This document shows positions 17,197 to 25,908 of a stretch of DNA of 64,000 nt, in pieces. Within the stretch, counting starts at the first letter, position 1. Each line of letters starts with the position of its first letter. Location: the NCBI RefSeq assembly GCF_003172875.1, contig NZ_QGKM01000017.1:1-64000 (forward strand), written 5' to 3'. A program made the translations under genes and the position numbers. The DNA comes from Leucothrix pacifica. Its GTDB lineage: Bacteria; Pseudomonadota; Gammaproteobacteria; Thiotrichales; Thiotrichaceae. Under the pieces are notes generated by a model. That model was not told the origin of the DNA. It was given only the letters and a program-made list of their open reading frames with translations, and did not search any database.

Positions 17197-17787
17197 TCAG
17201 GATTGTTTCAGTAAACCAGTTATTCCTGCTTGCTGTAATAGCTGTGATGTTTCAAATATGGGCAGACCCATAATACCGGAATATGAGCCTTCAATTCTTT
17301 CGATAAAGATCGCAGCGATACCTTGAACGGCATAAGCCCCGGCTTTATCGTGTGGTTCTCCGGTTTGCCAGTAATCGGCAATCTCATCCCGGCTGATTGC
17401 TCTGAATTTTACCCGGCTCACCGAGGTGGTGATGTGTGATACACCTTTATATACCAACGCAACGGATGTATGTATTTCATGCCACTGATTGGACATTTCG
17501 AGGAGCATACGCTCCGCATCTGCAAAGTCACGCGGTTTGAGTAGCACCTGTCCATTTAACAAACCAACGGTGTCTGAGCCTAACACCGGATATTGACCGT
17601 TCGTATCCAGTGCGCCCTGTTGAGCTTTTTGTTCGGCTAAGCGTAACACTAAGTCTGTCACAGACTCACCTTGTTGAGGCGTTTCGTCAATATCTACCGG
17701 ATGAACTAACGGTGTGATACCAATCTGTGTCAAGAGTTCCTGACGTCGTGGTGATGCTGACGCTAATACTAGCTGAAGTGCTGACAT
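17197..17787 (-). CDS. maf: Maf-family nucleotide pyrophosphatase (7-methyl-GTP/dTTP/UTP type)
   Basis: The protein is 196 residues from the ATG at 17787. A longer frame starting at 17856 would overlap rlmH by about 70 bases, and Maf proteins begin right at LVLASASPRRQELL, so the short start is preferred. The phosphate-binding S-x-S-P-R-R motif is at the N-terminus, with GSDTVG and the conserved DKAGAYAVQGIAA segment further on. Maf proteins hydrolyse non-canonical or methylated nucleoside triphosphates. The start lies one base past the rlmH stop. Confidence 0.92.
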   Translation of the reverse strand: MSALQLVLASASPRRQELLTQIGITPLVHPVDIDETPQQGESVTDLVLRLAEQKAQQGALDTNGQYPVLGSDTVGLLNGQVLLKPRDFADAERMLLEMSNQWHEIHTSVALVYKGVSHITTSVSRVKFRAISRDEIADYWQTGEPHDKAGAYAVQGIAAIFIERIEGSYSGIMGLPIFETSQLLQQAGITGLLKQS

Positions 17788-17788
17788 G

Positions 17789-18262
17789 CTAGCCCGCCCT
17801 GTGGTAAGGATGGTTTTCCGTGATGGTCCAGGCCCGATAAAGCTGCTCGGCCACAATCACGCGAACCATTGGGTGCGGAAAGGTCAGGTTTGACAGTGAC
17901 CAATGCTCATCAACCTGCTTAATAAAATCACGAGTCAAGCCATCTGGCCCACCGATAATCAATGCGATATCCGGCCCTTGCATCATCCAGTCTTCCAGAC
18001 GTTCAGCCAGCTTCTCAGTACTCCAGATTTTACCTAATCCGTCTAGCGCCACAATACGACAATTGGGCGGTAGCGCCTGTCGAATTTTCTCTGCTTCTTT
18101 TTGCTGAATATCACTGGCATTGACATTTTTTCCGCGCTTTTCAGGGGGTATTTCTTTGAGTATCAGCCTGCAATGCGGTGGCATGCGATTCGCATACTCC
18201 TCATAGCCCTGCTTTACCCATGCCGGCATTTTATTGCCAACGGCCAGTAGATGAATCTGCAC
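17789..18262 (-). CDS. rlmH: 23S rRNA (pseudouridine1915-N3)-methyltransferase RlmH
   Basis: This 157-residue SPOUT methyltransferase carries the SAM-binding knot segments LDGLGKIWSTE, LIIGGPDGL and the C-terminal MVRVIVAEQLYRAWTITENHPYHR, which is nearly invariant in RlmH. It methylates pseudouridine 1915 in helix 69 of 23S rRNA on assembled ribosomes. It follows rsfS by 9 bases, the standard gene order. Confidence 0.96.
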   Translation of the reverse strand: MQIHLLAVGNKMPAWVKQGYEEYANRMPPHCRLILKEIPPEKRGKNVNASDIQQKEAEKIRQALPPNCRIVALDGLGKIWSTEKLAERLEDWMMQGPDIALIIGGPDGLTRDFIKQVDEHWSLSNLTFPHPMVRVIVAEQLYRAWTITENHPYHRAG

Positions 18263-18271
18263 CTCGAAGAA

Positions 18272-18631
18272 TTACTCGTCTTCAGCAGTTGCTACTTTCT
18301 CGATGACTTCCGGGCGTTCCCAGATTTTCTCAAGCTTATAGAAGTCACGAACAGCCGGTAGCATAACGTGTACAACCACATCATTCAGATCAACCAAGAC
18401 CCACTCACCTTCCAGCTCACCTTCAGAGCCCAACGGCTCAATGCCGGCATCTTTAGCGCTGACCTGAACCGCATTGGCTAACGATTTTACATGGCGAGTG
18501 GAGGTTCCACTGGCCAAAACGATGGTATCAGTCATTGATGATTTACCCTGAATATCAATAACCTGAATATCTTCTGCCTTCATATCATCCAATGAGGTAC
18601 GGACGAGTTCTACTAGTTGTGCTAATTCCAT
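18272..18631 (-). CDS. rsfS: Ribosomal silencing factor RsfS
   Basis: This 119-residue protein has the family fold signatures DIQVIDIQGKSSMTDTIVLASGTS and WVLVDLNDVVVHVMLPAVRDFYKLEKIW. RsfS binds ribosomal protein L14 and blocks subunit joining when nutrients are scarce. Its start overlaps the end of nadD by one base and rlmH follows closely, forming the conserved nadD-rsfS-rlmH unit. The tail after the Trp is short and acidic. Confidence 0.95.
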   Translation of the reverse strand: MELAQLVELVRTSLDDMKAEDIQVIDIQGKSSMTDTIVLASGTSTRHVKSLANAVQVSAKDAGIEPLGSEGELEGEWVLVDLNDVVVHVMLPAVRDFYKLEKIWERPEVIEKVATAEDE

Positions 18632-19281
18632 TATGGTGTTCTATATAAGTGTTTTTGCTGAATATAATCATACACAGCATCGGGGACGAGATAACGAATA
18701 CTTCGTCCTTCGGCTTGCTGATGTCTAATATCGGTCGCTGAAATAGACAGCGCGGTGGTCTCTACAAAAAAGAGTTTGCCAGCCGGTTGCGCATGAAGAT
18801 CCAGCGTATTTTCTGTTTGCAGGGCTTGTGCCCACGCTTGCAAAGGTTGCGCAGTATAGTCCGGTCTGGACGTAACTACCAGATGCGCGAGTGTAATGAT
18901 AGTTTTCCATTTGTGCCAAGTGGTAAAACTTAGGAAGGCGTCCATGCCAATTATCAGGCAAATCGAACACTCATTTCCGACATCCTTACGCAAGGATCGC
19001 AAGGTATCCACGGTATAAGAAGCCCCATCTCGCTGCAACTCACGGTCATCCGGCACAAACAAATCGTTATTTTGTGTTGCCAGCCGAACCATTTCTAAAC
19101 GTTGCTCAGCCGAAGCCAGCGTTTGGGGACGATGTGGCGGTATATTGCCAGGAATCAAATGAATCCGCTGAAGCGATGAGTCAGCAGTTCCATTCGCTGA
19201 TAATGCTTCAGCAACTTCCTGAGTAGCCCGAAGATGGCCGATGTGAATCGGGTCAAACGTGCCGCCACGAACACCGATCAT
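18631..19281 (-). CDS. nadD: Nicotinate-nucleotide adenylyltransferase NadD
   Basis: This 216-residue nucleotidyltransferase has the [11 protein letters not shown] motif at residues 6-16 and the C-terminal ISATDIR motif, both needed for ATP binding and adenylyl transfer. It converts nicotinate mononucleotide to deamido-NAD in NAD synthesis. It overlaps proA by 4 bases and rsfS by one base, indicating coupled translation in one operon. Confidence 0.95.
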   Translation of the reverse strand: MIGVRGGTFDPIHIGHLRATQEVAEALSANGTADSSLQRIHLIPGNIPPHRPQTLASAEQRLEMVRLATQNNDLFVPDDRELQRDGASYTVDTLRSLRKDVGNECSICLIIGMDAFLSFTTWHKWKTIITLAHLVVTSRPDYTAQPLQAWAQALQTENTLDLHAQPAGKLFFVETTALSISATDIRHQQAEGRSIRYLVPDAVYDYIQQKHLYRTP

Positions 19282-20543
19282 TGGCGGATGTGACCATCAC
19301 CTAACACAACATACTTGAGGGAAGTCAGTCCTTCCAAGCCGACCGGTCCGCGGGCATGTAACTTATCCGTACTAATACCAATTTCTGCACCCAAGCCATA
19401 TTCAAAGCCATCTGCAAAGCGTGTTGAGGCATTCACCATCACAGAGGAAGAGTCCACTTCACGAAGGAAACGACGTGCTTTGGTGTAATTCTCGGTCACA
19501 ATACTGTCAGTATGCTGAGAGCTGTAGGTATTGATATGGACAATTGCAGCATCCATGTCGTCTACCACGCGAATCGCGAGTATCGGTGCCAGATATTCCG
19601 TGTTCCAGTCTTCTTCGGTAGCGGCGACACAACCCGGTAAAATATCACGGGTACGATCACAACCTCGTAACTCTACCTCATGAGATGCATACGCTTCTGC
19701 CAACTTCGGTAAAATTGATTCCGCTATAGGCGCAGCCACTAACAAGGTTTCCATCGTATTGCAGGTACCGTAGCGTTGGGTCTTTGAATTCAATGCGACG
19801 CTGATAGCTTTTTCTTCGTCTGCCTGCTCATCAATAAACACGTGGCAAATACCATCCAAGTGTTTGATGACAGGAATCAGAGAATCCGCACTGACTCGCT
19901 CAATCAGACCTTTACCGCCACGAGGAATAATGACATCTACACTGTCTTTTAAGCGCAGCAATTCACCCACCGCTTCACGGTCAGTTGTCTCAACCACCTG
20001 CACACACTCGCCGGGTAAGTTAGCTTCCTGTAAGCCTTGCTGAATACACTCGGCAATTGCTTTGTTGGAATGAATCGCCTCGGAGCCACCACGCAAAATA
20101 GTCGCATTACCGGACTTCAAACAAAGCGCCGCAGCATCTGCCGTTACATTTGGGCGAGACTCATAAATAATACCGATAACACCCAAGGGAACACGCATTT
20201 TACCGATCTGAATTCCACTGGGGCGATACGCCATATCGGAAATTTCCCCCACAGGATCAGCCAATGCAGCAATCTGGCGTATACCTTCCGCCATGGTTGC
20301 GATATTTGCATCGGTGAGTGCCAGACGATCTAACAGGGCTGCATCCAAGCCTTTCGCCACACCGGATTCAAGGTCTTTAGCATTCTCTGTTTTTAAGTAA
20401 TCGCCTTTTGCTTCTAACAAATCGGCGATTACCAGCAGTGCTTTGTTCTTGGTAGCCGCTTCAGCAGCGGCCAGAACGGTAGAGGCACTACGAGCATGTC
20501 GTCCGACTTGTTGCATGTATTCGGCAATGTTTGCGTTATTCAT
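19278..20543 (-). CDS. proA: Gamma-glutamyl phosphate reductase ProA
   Basis: This 421-residue aldehyde-dehydrogenase-fold enzyme is full length. The catalytic cysteine lies in [12 protein letters not shown] (near residue 257), and the NADPH-binding and oligomerisation segments ([26 protein letters not shown] and [10 protein letters not shown]) are intact. It reduces gamma-glutamyl phosphate to the semialdehyde in proline synthesis. It is the first gene of the leftward run ending with pmbA. No proB is next to it. The 138 bases upstream are AT-rich and could hold the operon promoter, but no clear sites can be assigned. Confidence 0.96.
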   Translation of the reverse strand: MNNANIAEYMQQVGRHARSASTVLAAAEAATKNKALLVIADLLEAKGDYLKTENAKDLESGVAKGLDAALLDRLALTDANIATMAEGIRQIAALADPVGEISDMAYRPSGIQIGKMRVPLGVIGIIYESRPNVTADAAALCLKSGNATILRGGSEAIHSNKAIAECIQQGLQEANLPGECVQVVETTDREAVGELLRLKDSVDVIIPRGGKGLIERVSADSLIPVIKHLDGICHVFIDEQADEEKAISVALNSKTQRYGTCNTMETLLVAAPIAESILPKLAEAYASHEVELRGCDRTRDILPGCVAATEEDWNTEYLAPILAIRVVDDMDAAIVHINTYSSQHTDSIVTENYTKARRFLREVDSSSVMVNASTRFADGFEYGLGAEIGISTDKLHARGPVGLEGLTSLKYVVLGDGHIRQ

Positions 20544-20681
20544 GGTTTCCTTGGTTTTTTAAAGATCGCATCACTGCGACTCAACATTAAGAATACCTAG
20601 TATATAAAAAATCTGACAAACCCACGACTATTTCAAACACGCATTGCACGATTTAATAGTTACTAAGTAAAACCAGCTAAC

Positions 20682-21722
20682 TCAGCGATACAGAAAGTGC
20701 TCTTGCTGTAACCGTTCAACATTTAATGAAAGGGGATAATAACGCTCGTCATCACGATATTTATTGTTAGGGTAGTCAAAACAATAGCGCTCAACCTCCT
20801 CTTCCTGCTTTTTAATATCGGCCTCAGACGTTCTCATAAATGGATGCTCCAAATCAGCTAAGATAACCTTACTCACATCGCAATATTCCGAACGAATCCA
20901 GTTCTGGCGCGCCTTAACTTGAGCATCGCCATCCAGTGAATCGTCACAATAACGTTCCACTTCAAAGGCAACTTCTTTTGTCTTTCTTGCCACTTCGGAC
21001 GCACTTAAATAACGTTTTTTCTGCCGATAGAAACCCTCAACACCCCAGGCAACGCGAAGCTCGCCTTTTTCATCGTAATAATACTGAAAACCTTTTTCCT
21101 GCAACACGGCCAGGTGTCTGCGATTATCCCGACACAAAGATTTTTTGAAATTGGTAATCGCTTTGCTTTTGGGTGGTTTAGTCGCGTGTGTTTGCTCCTG
21201 AATCCTTTCCAGATCATAAAACGTAGCATCCAAACTGCTGAGAAGCAGATGTGCGGATTGCGCGGTGACCGCAGTTGCAGCGACTGACTTAGTTTTAGGC
21301 GCAGCTCTCTCAGTCCTACGCTTAGGCGTTACTTTTCTCTTAGGTGCTGACCGGGTAATTTGTCGGGTCTTGCTTCCCCGAACGATCTTCGCCATACGTA
21401 ATTGTTGCTTGGGGCGTGTCACACGTTTTTTGCGTGGCTTGGTCTTTTGTACTGCGCTCTTTGATTTTCGTAGTTTTCTTTTAGTGGACGACACCTTGCG
21501 TTTAACAGGCCTACTAACTGGTCTTTGCTTTTTAAGCACCTTGCGTTTAGTGGTCTTCGCTTTTTTCGCAGCAGGCTTAGCTTTATGACGTGCAGACTTG
21601 GGTGGCTGATCACTAAAATGCGTTTCGCCTTTAGCATCTACCCACCGGTAAACCTGAGCGGAAGCGATTGATGAATAAAACAACGCCAATAGCGTCAAAA
21701 CCACAGTAAACAGTCGCTTCAT
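20682..21722 (-). CDS. DUF4124-domain periplasmic protein with Lys/Arg-rich linker
   Basis: The 346-residue protein is read from the second ATG (21722), because MKRLFTVVLTLLALFYSSIASAQ forms a clean signal peptide. Residues ~22-42 (VYRWVDAKGETHFSDQPP) are the start of a DUF4124 domain. A very basic stretch follows (~43-150) with many KxK and RxK motifs, then a folded part with several cysteines (~200-340) and Trp/Tyr-rich segments. DUF4124 proteins are envelope proteins of unknown function; the basic stretch might bind nucleic acid, peptidoglycan or acidic polysaccharide. It stands alone, 138 bases past proA. Confidence 0.7.
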   Translation of the reverse strand: MKRLFTVVLTLLALFYSSIASAQVYRWVDAKGETHFSDQPPKSARHKAKPAAKKAKTTKRKVLKKQRPVSRPVKRKVSSTKRKLRKSKSAVQKTKPRKKRVTRPKQQLRMAKIVRGSKTRQITRSAPKRKVTPKRRTERAAPKTKSVAATAVTAQSAHLLLSSLDATFYDLERIQEQTHATKPPKSKAITNFKKSLCRDNRRHLAVLQEKGFQYYYDEKGELRVAWGVEGFYRQKKRYLSASEVARKTKEVAFEVERYCDDSLDGDAQVKARQNWIRSEYCDVSKVILADLEHPFMRTSEADIKKQEEEVERYCFDYPNNKYRDDERYYPLSLNVERLQQEHFLYR

Positions 21723-21959
21723 GTGCATAGCAATCCCTTTGCAATTGATCAGTCAGATCATCAGGTCAAGCTAGGCTTAACCCATCCATGCGCTATGAAT
21801 ATCATACTCATTAACGATAGTTCACGATTGAGCGGTGTTCTCCGGTTGTTCGGTTGTAACTAGCAGATATGCTCACAATGTAAACGGGGAAATTCTTGTG
21901 TATGCAGTCATAAAGTCGGGAATTGGTTCGCTCGTAATGTGCTCTGAACTCAAACCATA

Positions 21960-23135
21960 CTAACGACTCAACTCCGTCATCGCCTCTTCTAGCCCCTTGG
22001 CGGTTAAGGGGTACATCCGGTCTTCCATCATACGACGAATAATGCCAATCGATTGTGTGAAGTCCCAATATTCAAACCGGGTCGGATTAATCCAGACCGT
22101 TTTATCAAAGCTACCCATTAAGCGCTGCATCCACGCTTGGCCGGACTCTGAATTATTATGCTCGATACTGCCGCCGGCATAACTAATTTCCCAAGGCGAC
22201 ATCGATGCATCACCAATGAAAATCACTTTGTAGTCTTTGCTGTAACGGTTGAGAATATCCAATACAGGAATGCGCTCATTATGCCGACGCCGGTTGTCTT
22301 TCCACACGGACTCATAGATGAAATTGTGGAAGTAATAATACTCCATGTGCTTGAATTCAGTTCGTGCTGCAGAGAATAAGGTTTCACAAAGCTGTACGTA
22401 TTCATCCATCGAACCACCGACATCAAAAAACAGTAGAACTTTAACGGCATTATGCCTTTCCGGTACCATTTTAATATCCAGCAACCCTGCATTATTAGCA
22501 GTGCTGCGAATGGTGTCATCGAGATCTAGCTTATCCGCTGCCCCTTCACGGGCAAATTTGCGCAAGCGTCGTAACGACACTTTCATATTGCGTGGGCTCA
22601 AATCACTGGAATCGTCCAGGTTTTTAAACTCACGTTTCTCCCAGACCTTCACGGCACTTCGGTTGCCACCCGGACCACCGATACGAATCCCCGCCGGATT
22701 GTAACCACCATGCCCAAATGGGGAAGTCCCCCCGGTTCCAATCCATTTATTACCGCCTTCATGACGTTCTTTTTGTTCTTCCAGACGTTCTTTAAATTGC
22801 TTTATCAGCTCATCCAAACCACCCAGACTTTTGACTTTTGCCTTATCTTCGTCGCTCAGTTGTTTAATGAATTCATTGCGCAACCAATCATCCGGAATCA
22901 AAGCCTCAACCAGACCTTCCAGTGATTCCAAGCCGCTCATAAACGCCTGAAAGCCTTTATCATACTTATCAAAATGCTTTTCATCTTTGACCAGCAGGAT
23001 TCGGGCGAGGTAATAAAATTCCTCTGTATCAGCCAGCACTAAATTCGCATCCAGTGCTGCCAGTAAATCCAGATGTTCACGTATCGAGACCGGCACACCA
23101 TGAGCTTTAAGTGTATAAAACAGATTCGTCAGCAT
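21960..23135 (-). CDS. VWA/CoxE-like protein, partner of MoxR ATPase
   Basis: This 391-residue protein has a helical N-terminus that resembles CoxE/YehP-type proteins, a Gly-rich middle (~125-155), and a C-terminal von Willebrand A domain. The domain opens with VLLFFDVGGSMDEYV, which supplies a DxGxS metal-site motif. It is paired with moxR 3 bases upstream, the standard arrangement in which the MoxR ATPase and VWA protein act as a chaperone pair that inserts cofactors or remodels partners. The client protein is not identifiable from this neighbourhood. Confidence 0.8.
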   Translation of the reverse strand: MLTNLFYTLKAHGVPVSIREHLDLLAALDANLVLADTEEFYYLARILLVKDEKHFDKYDKGFQAFMSGLESLEGLVEALIPDDWLRNEFIKQLSDEDKAKVKSLGGLDELIKQFKERLEEQKERHEGGNKWIGTGGTSPFGHGGYNPAGIRIGGPGGNRSAVKVWEKREFKNLDDSSDLSPRNMKVSLRRLRKFAREGAADKLDLDDTIRSTANNAGLLDIKMVPERHNAVKVLLFFDVGGSMDEYVQLCETLFSAARTEFKHMEYYYFHNFIYESVWKDNRRRHNERIPVLDILNRYSKDYKVIFIGDASMSPWEISYAGGSIEHNNSESGQAWMQRLMGSFDKTVWINPTRFEYWDFTQSIGIIRRMMEDRMYPLTAKGLEEAMTELSR

Positions 23136-23138
23136 GAC

Positions 23139-23990
23139 TTAACGTGTTTCACGTCGATGCATAAAGGCCAAACGCTCCAACAGCGACACATCTTGCTCAT
23201 TCTTTAACAGCGCGCCATATAGCGGAGGAATCGCTTTGCTTTGATCGCGGTTGCTCAGTACATCTTCCGGAATATCATCTGACATTAACAGCTTTAACCA
23301 GTCGATTAACTCACTGGTTGAGGGGCGCTTTTTTAGCCCCGGCACCGTGCGTAACTCGAAGAATATCTCCAGTGCTTGGTTAACCAGTTTTTTCTGAATC
23401 TCCGGGTAATGCACCGAAATAATATCGCGCATCGTGTCACGATCCGGGAAGTTAATGAAATGGAAGAAACAACGACGCAAAAAGGCATCCGGCAGCTCTT
23501 TTTCATTATTACTGGTGATGATAATAATCGGACGATGTTTGGCCTTTATGGTCTCACCAGTTTCATAAACAAAGAACTCCATCTTATCCAACTCTTGTAG
23601 TAGGTCATTGGGGAATTCAATATCCGCTTTGTCAATTTCATCAATTAATAACACCACTTGCTCGTCAGAGGCGAAGGCTTCCCATAGCTTTCCCTGTCGA
23701 ATGTAGTTACTGATATTACTGACATCCACATCACCGGTATTCAACTGTGAATCACGTAAGCGAGACACTGCATCGTACTCATACAAGCCTTGCTGCGCCT
23801 TTGTTGTGGATTTAATGTGCCATTGCACGAGACGCTTTCCCAGAGAGCCAGCTACCTGCTCAGCCAACATTGTTTTTCCGGTGCCAGGCTCACCTTTGAT
23901 AAGTAGTGGGCGCTGTAGAGAAATCGCTGCGTTAACCGCAATTTGTAAATCATCGGTGGCAATATATTCATTCGTGCCTTGGAATTTCAT
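23139..23990 (-). CDS. MoxR-family AAA+ ATPase
   Basis: This 283-residue ATPase has Walker A GEPGTGKT at residues 33-40, Walker B VVLLIDEIDKAD near 110-121, a sensor-1 region IIITSNNEKELPDAFLRRC and a C-terminal lid. These match the MoxR/RavA branch. It would act in the cytoplasm with the downstream VWA protein. It is divergent from the GGDEF gene at 24203, with a 212-base AT-rich spacer between that should hold both promoters. Confidence 0.9.
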   Translation of the reverse strand: MKFQGTNEYIATDDLQIAVNAAISLQRPLLIKGEPGTGKTMLAEQVAGSLGKRLVQWHIKSTTKAQQGLYEYDAVSRLRDSQLNTGDVDVSNISNYIRQGKLWEAFASDEQVVLLIDEIDKADIEFPNDLLQELDKMEFFVYETGETIKAKHRPIIIITSNNEKELPDAFLRRCFFHFINFPDRDTMRDIISVHYPEIQKKLVNQALEIFFELRTVPGLKKRPSTSELIDWLKLLMSDDIPEDVLSNRDQSKAIPPLYGALLKNEQDVSLLERLAFMHRRETR

Positions 23991-24202
23991 AACATTTCCG
24001 GATTGGTTATTTAGCCACTGATCTTAACAACAAAAATTTGTCTGATACATAACAAATATCGCCTTATGTCGGAGTATCGTCCATCGTATTTTCAGGCGAC
24101 ATTTATAGGTATGATTTATCATTGAACTGTTGATATAGATCTTAAAAAGAACTCAGCATATGCTACAATTGATTAAATTTAATACATTAAAATAAACTAT
24201 CT

Positions 24203-25309
24203 ATGAGCAATACTCCCACCCACAGTATTGAACGAATTGGTCGATCAATATACCCCCTTAGAGTATTTGGCTTTATTCTGTTTGGCATCAGTATTCTATT
24301 GTCACACTCTAAAACGGAATCTCCCATGGATACCTGGAGTATTCTTGGGCTGATTACTTGCGTCGTTTATCCGCACCTTGCGTACTTAAGTTACCTCCGC
24401 AATGAACTACGCGAGACAGAAATCAGACACATGCAGGTCGACATGGCGCTCATTGGTGCTATCTCAGCATTGATCCACTTTACTCCGGCCATCGTGTTAC
24501 CTTATCTGATTGCAAACTCCGCTGCGAATTACGCGCTGCGCGGCATGCAACAAGTGGTCAAAGGTTTGGCACTGGCCTTTGTATCTGCACTATTGGTAGG
24601 ACTATTCTTAAATCAAACTATCGTTCATGAAACACAGCCAGTTGAATTATTGGGACCATTCTTTTATCTGATCATTGTCACTCATTACATGGGGCACTTA
24701 GCCTATACCCGTGGTATTTCGTTGCTAAAGCGTAAGGAAGAGGCTGAGAAGATGGCTCATCTTGACTTTTTAACTGGACTGATCAACCGCCGCTCACTGT
24801 TTCAACAAATTCGGCAAAACGATACGCAGACAGACGCTGAAACACCTGATACCACTACCATCATCATGGTAGATTTAGATTACTTCAAACAAGTCAATGA
24901 CACTCATGGTCATGACCATGGCGATGCCGTGTTGGTACAAGTCAGCCGACTATTGAAAAACAGCCTTCGTGATACCGATCTGGTTGCCCGTTGGGGTGGT
25001 GAAGAGTTTTTGGTCCTGCTTCCCAAGACTAATCACAAACAAGGAATGATGGTTGCTGAGGGACTGAGAGAGAAAGTAGCTAATGGCGTATTTTCTCATG
25101 ATGGGATTGATCATAAGATCACACTAACTCTGGGTGTTGCCTCATATACCTGTGAGTCTGACTTTCAACAAACCATTCAACTCGCTGATAAGGCGTTATA
25201 CGAAGGAAAACAGTTTGGGCGCAATCGCGTTGTATCTGCCGATGATGGCTCCTCTGTCAGAGAGACACTACCCTGTAAGTCCAAAGCTAAGGATGCCACA
25301 CCCGCCTGA
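24203..25309 (+). CDS. MASE2-GGDEF membrane diguanylate cyclase
   Basis: This 368-residue protein has an N-terminal MASE2-type membrane sensor (~10-180), beginning with the R-x-x-Y-P-L-R segment and containing several hydrophobic helices. The C-terminal GGDEF domain (~190-345) has an intact GGEEF active site in RWGGEEFLVLLP and the RxxD inhibitory site (RDTD) five residues before it. It should therefore make cyclic di-GMP and be product-inhibited. The tail past residue 345 is short and variable. It is a single gene divergent from moxR. Confidence 0.9.
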   Translation: MSNTPTHSIERIGRSIYPLRVFGFILFGISILLSHSKTESPMDTWSILGLITCVVYPHLAYLSYLRNELRETEIRHMQVDMALIGAISALIHFTPAIVLPYLIANSAANYALRGMQQVVKGLALAFVSALLVGLFLNQTIVHETQPVELLGPFFYLIIVTHYMGHLAYTRGISLLKRKEEAEKMAHLDFLTGLINRRSLFQQIRQNDTQTDAETPDTTTIIMVDLDYFKQVNDTHGHDHGDAVLVQVSRLLKNSLRDTDLVARWGGEEFLVLLPKTNHKQGMMVAEGLREKVANGVFSHDGIDHKITLTLGVASYTCESDFQQTIQLADKALYEGKQFGRNRVVSADDGSSVRETLPCKSKAKDATPA

Positions 25310-25433
25310 TACTCCCGAATAGCGCATTGACTGTGTAGTACGCTTCACCACCGATAGTGACTTTGTCTAACCCACGCAAAGCGTTATAATTTGACGTCAG
25401 TTAACGATCTAAACTTGTCGCTCGGAGTGTCAC

Positions 25434-25805
25434 ATCAAAGAATGTAATTCATGTGGAAAGTGTTGTATCAAATACAGCAACGGCCAGCTCTCAGCGTCAC
25501 AAGACGAGATTGAATACTGGGAAGTTTTCAGGCCCGAAATTGCCGAGTATGTCAACAATGGCAAAATCTGGACAGACCCAAAAACCCGTGAACCTATCGA
25601 ATTATGTCCATGGCTTACTAAACAGCCGGATAGTCATGTTTATACCTGCGATATCTACTTTGACCGTCCGGATGATTGTCGCTATTACCCCGTCACCATC
25701 GCAGAAATGATCAAGGATGAGTGTGAGATGCTGCAACAGCATGATATTGATAATCCTGGGATCGCTCAGGAAGCACTTGATAGGATAATGGCTGATAGTC
25801 GCTAG
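25434..25805 (+). CDS. YkgJ-family cysteine-cluster protein with apparent ATC start
   Basis: This 123-residue protein has the YkgJ zinc/iron-chelating pattern. C-x-x-C-x-x-x-C-C falls within residues 4-12 (ECNSCGKCC), and later cysteines occur at CPWL, YTCDIY and DDCRYYP. The frame has no ATG, GTG or TTG between an upstream in-frame TAA (25408-25410) and the first cysteines. Family members begin at or close to this point, and a CGGAG site sits before ATC at 25434, so ATC is the best start. Alternatively the start codon was mutated and the gene is silent. A terminator follows at 25877. Confidence 0.65.
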   Translation: MKECNSCGKCCIKYSNGQLSASQDEIEYWEVFRPEIAEYVNNGKIWTDPKTREPIELCPWLTKQPDSHVYTCDIYFDRPDDCRYYPVTIAEMIKDECEMLQQHDIDNPGIAQEALDRIMADSR

Positions 25806-25876
25806 TTAGCTCAATATTGGTTGATGAGATTTCATTTGCCTACATTCAGAAACTGTAGCCCAGCGTTTGCCATACG

Positions 25877-25907
25877 AAATCCACCCCAGTTTAATCAGGG
25901 TGGATTT
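25877..25907 (+). terminator. Rho-independent terminator after the YkgJ-like gene, shared with yejF end
   Basis: AAATCCACC and GGTGGATTT form a stem around a loop, followed on the plus strand by a run of T. It ends at the yejF stop codon, so the stem can also stop leftward transcription, though with a poorer T-tract. Confidence 0.8.
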
Positions 25908-25908
25908 T

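Noticed and set aside
21811-22068. 85-codon leftward frame past the VWA/CoxE-like gene
   Set aside because: It overlaps the end of that gene in another frame and shows no recognisable motif or ribosome-binding site.
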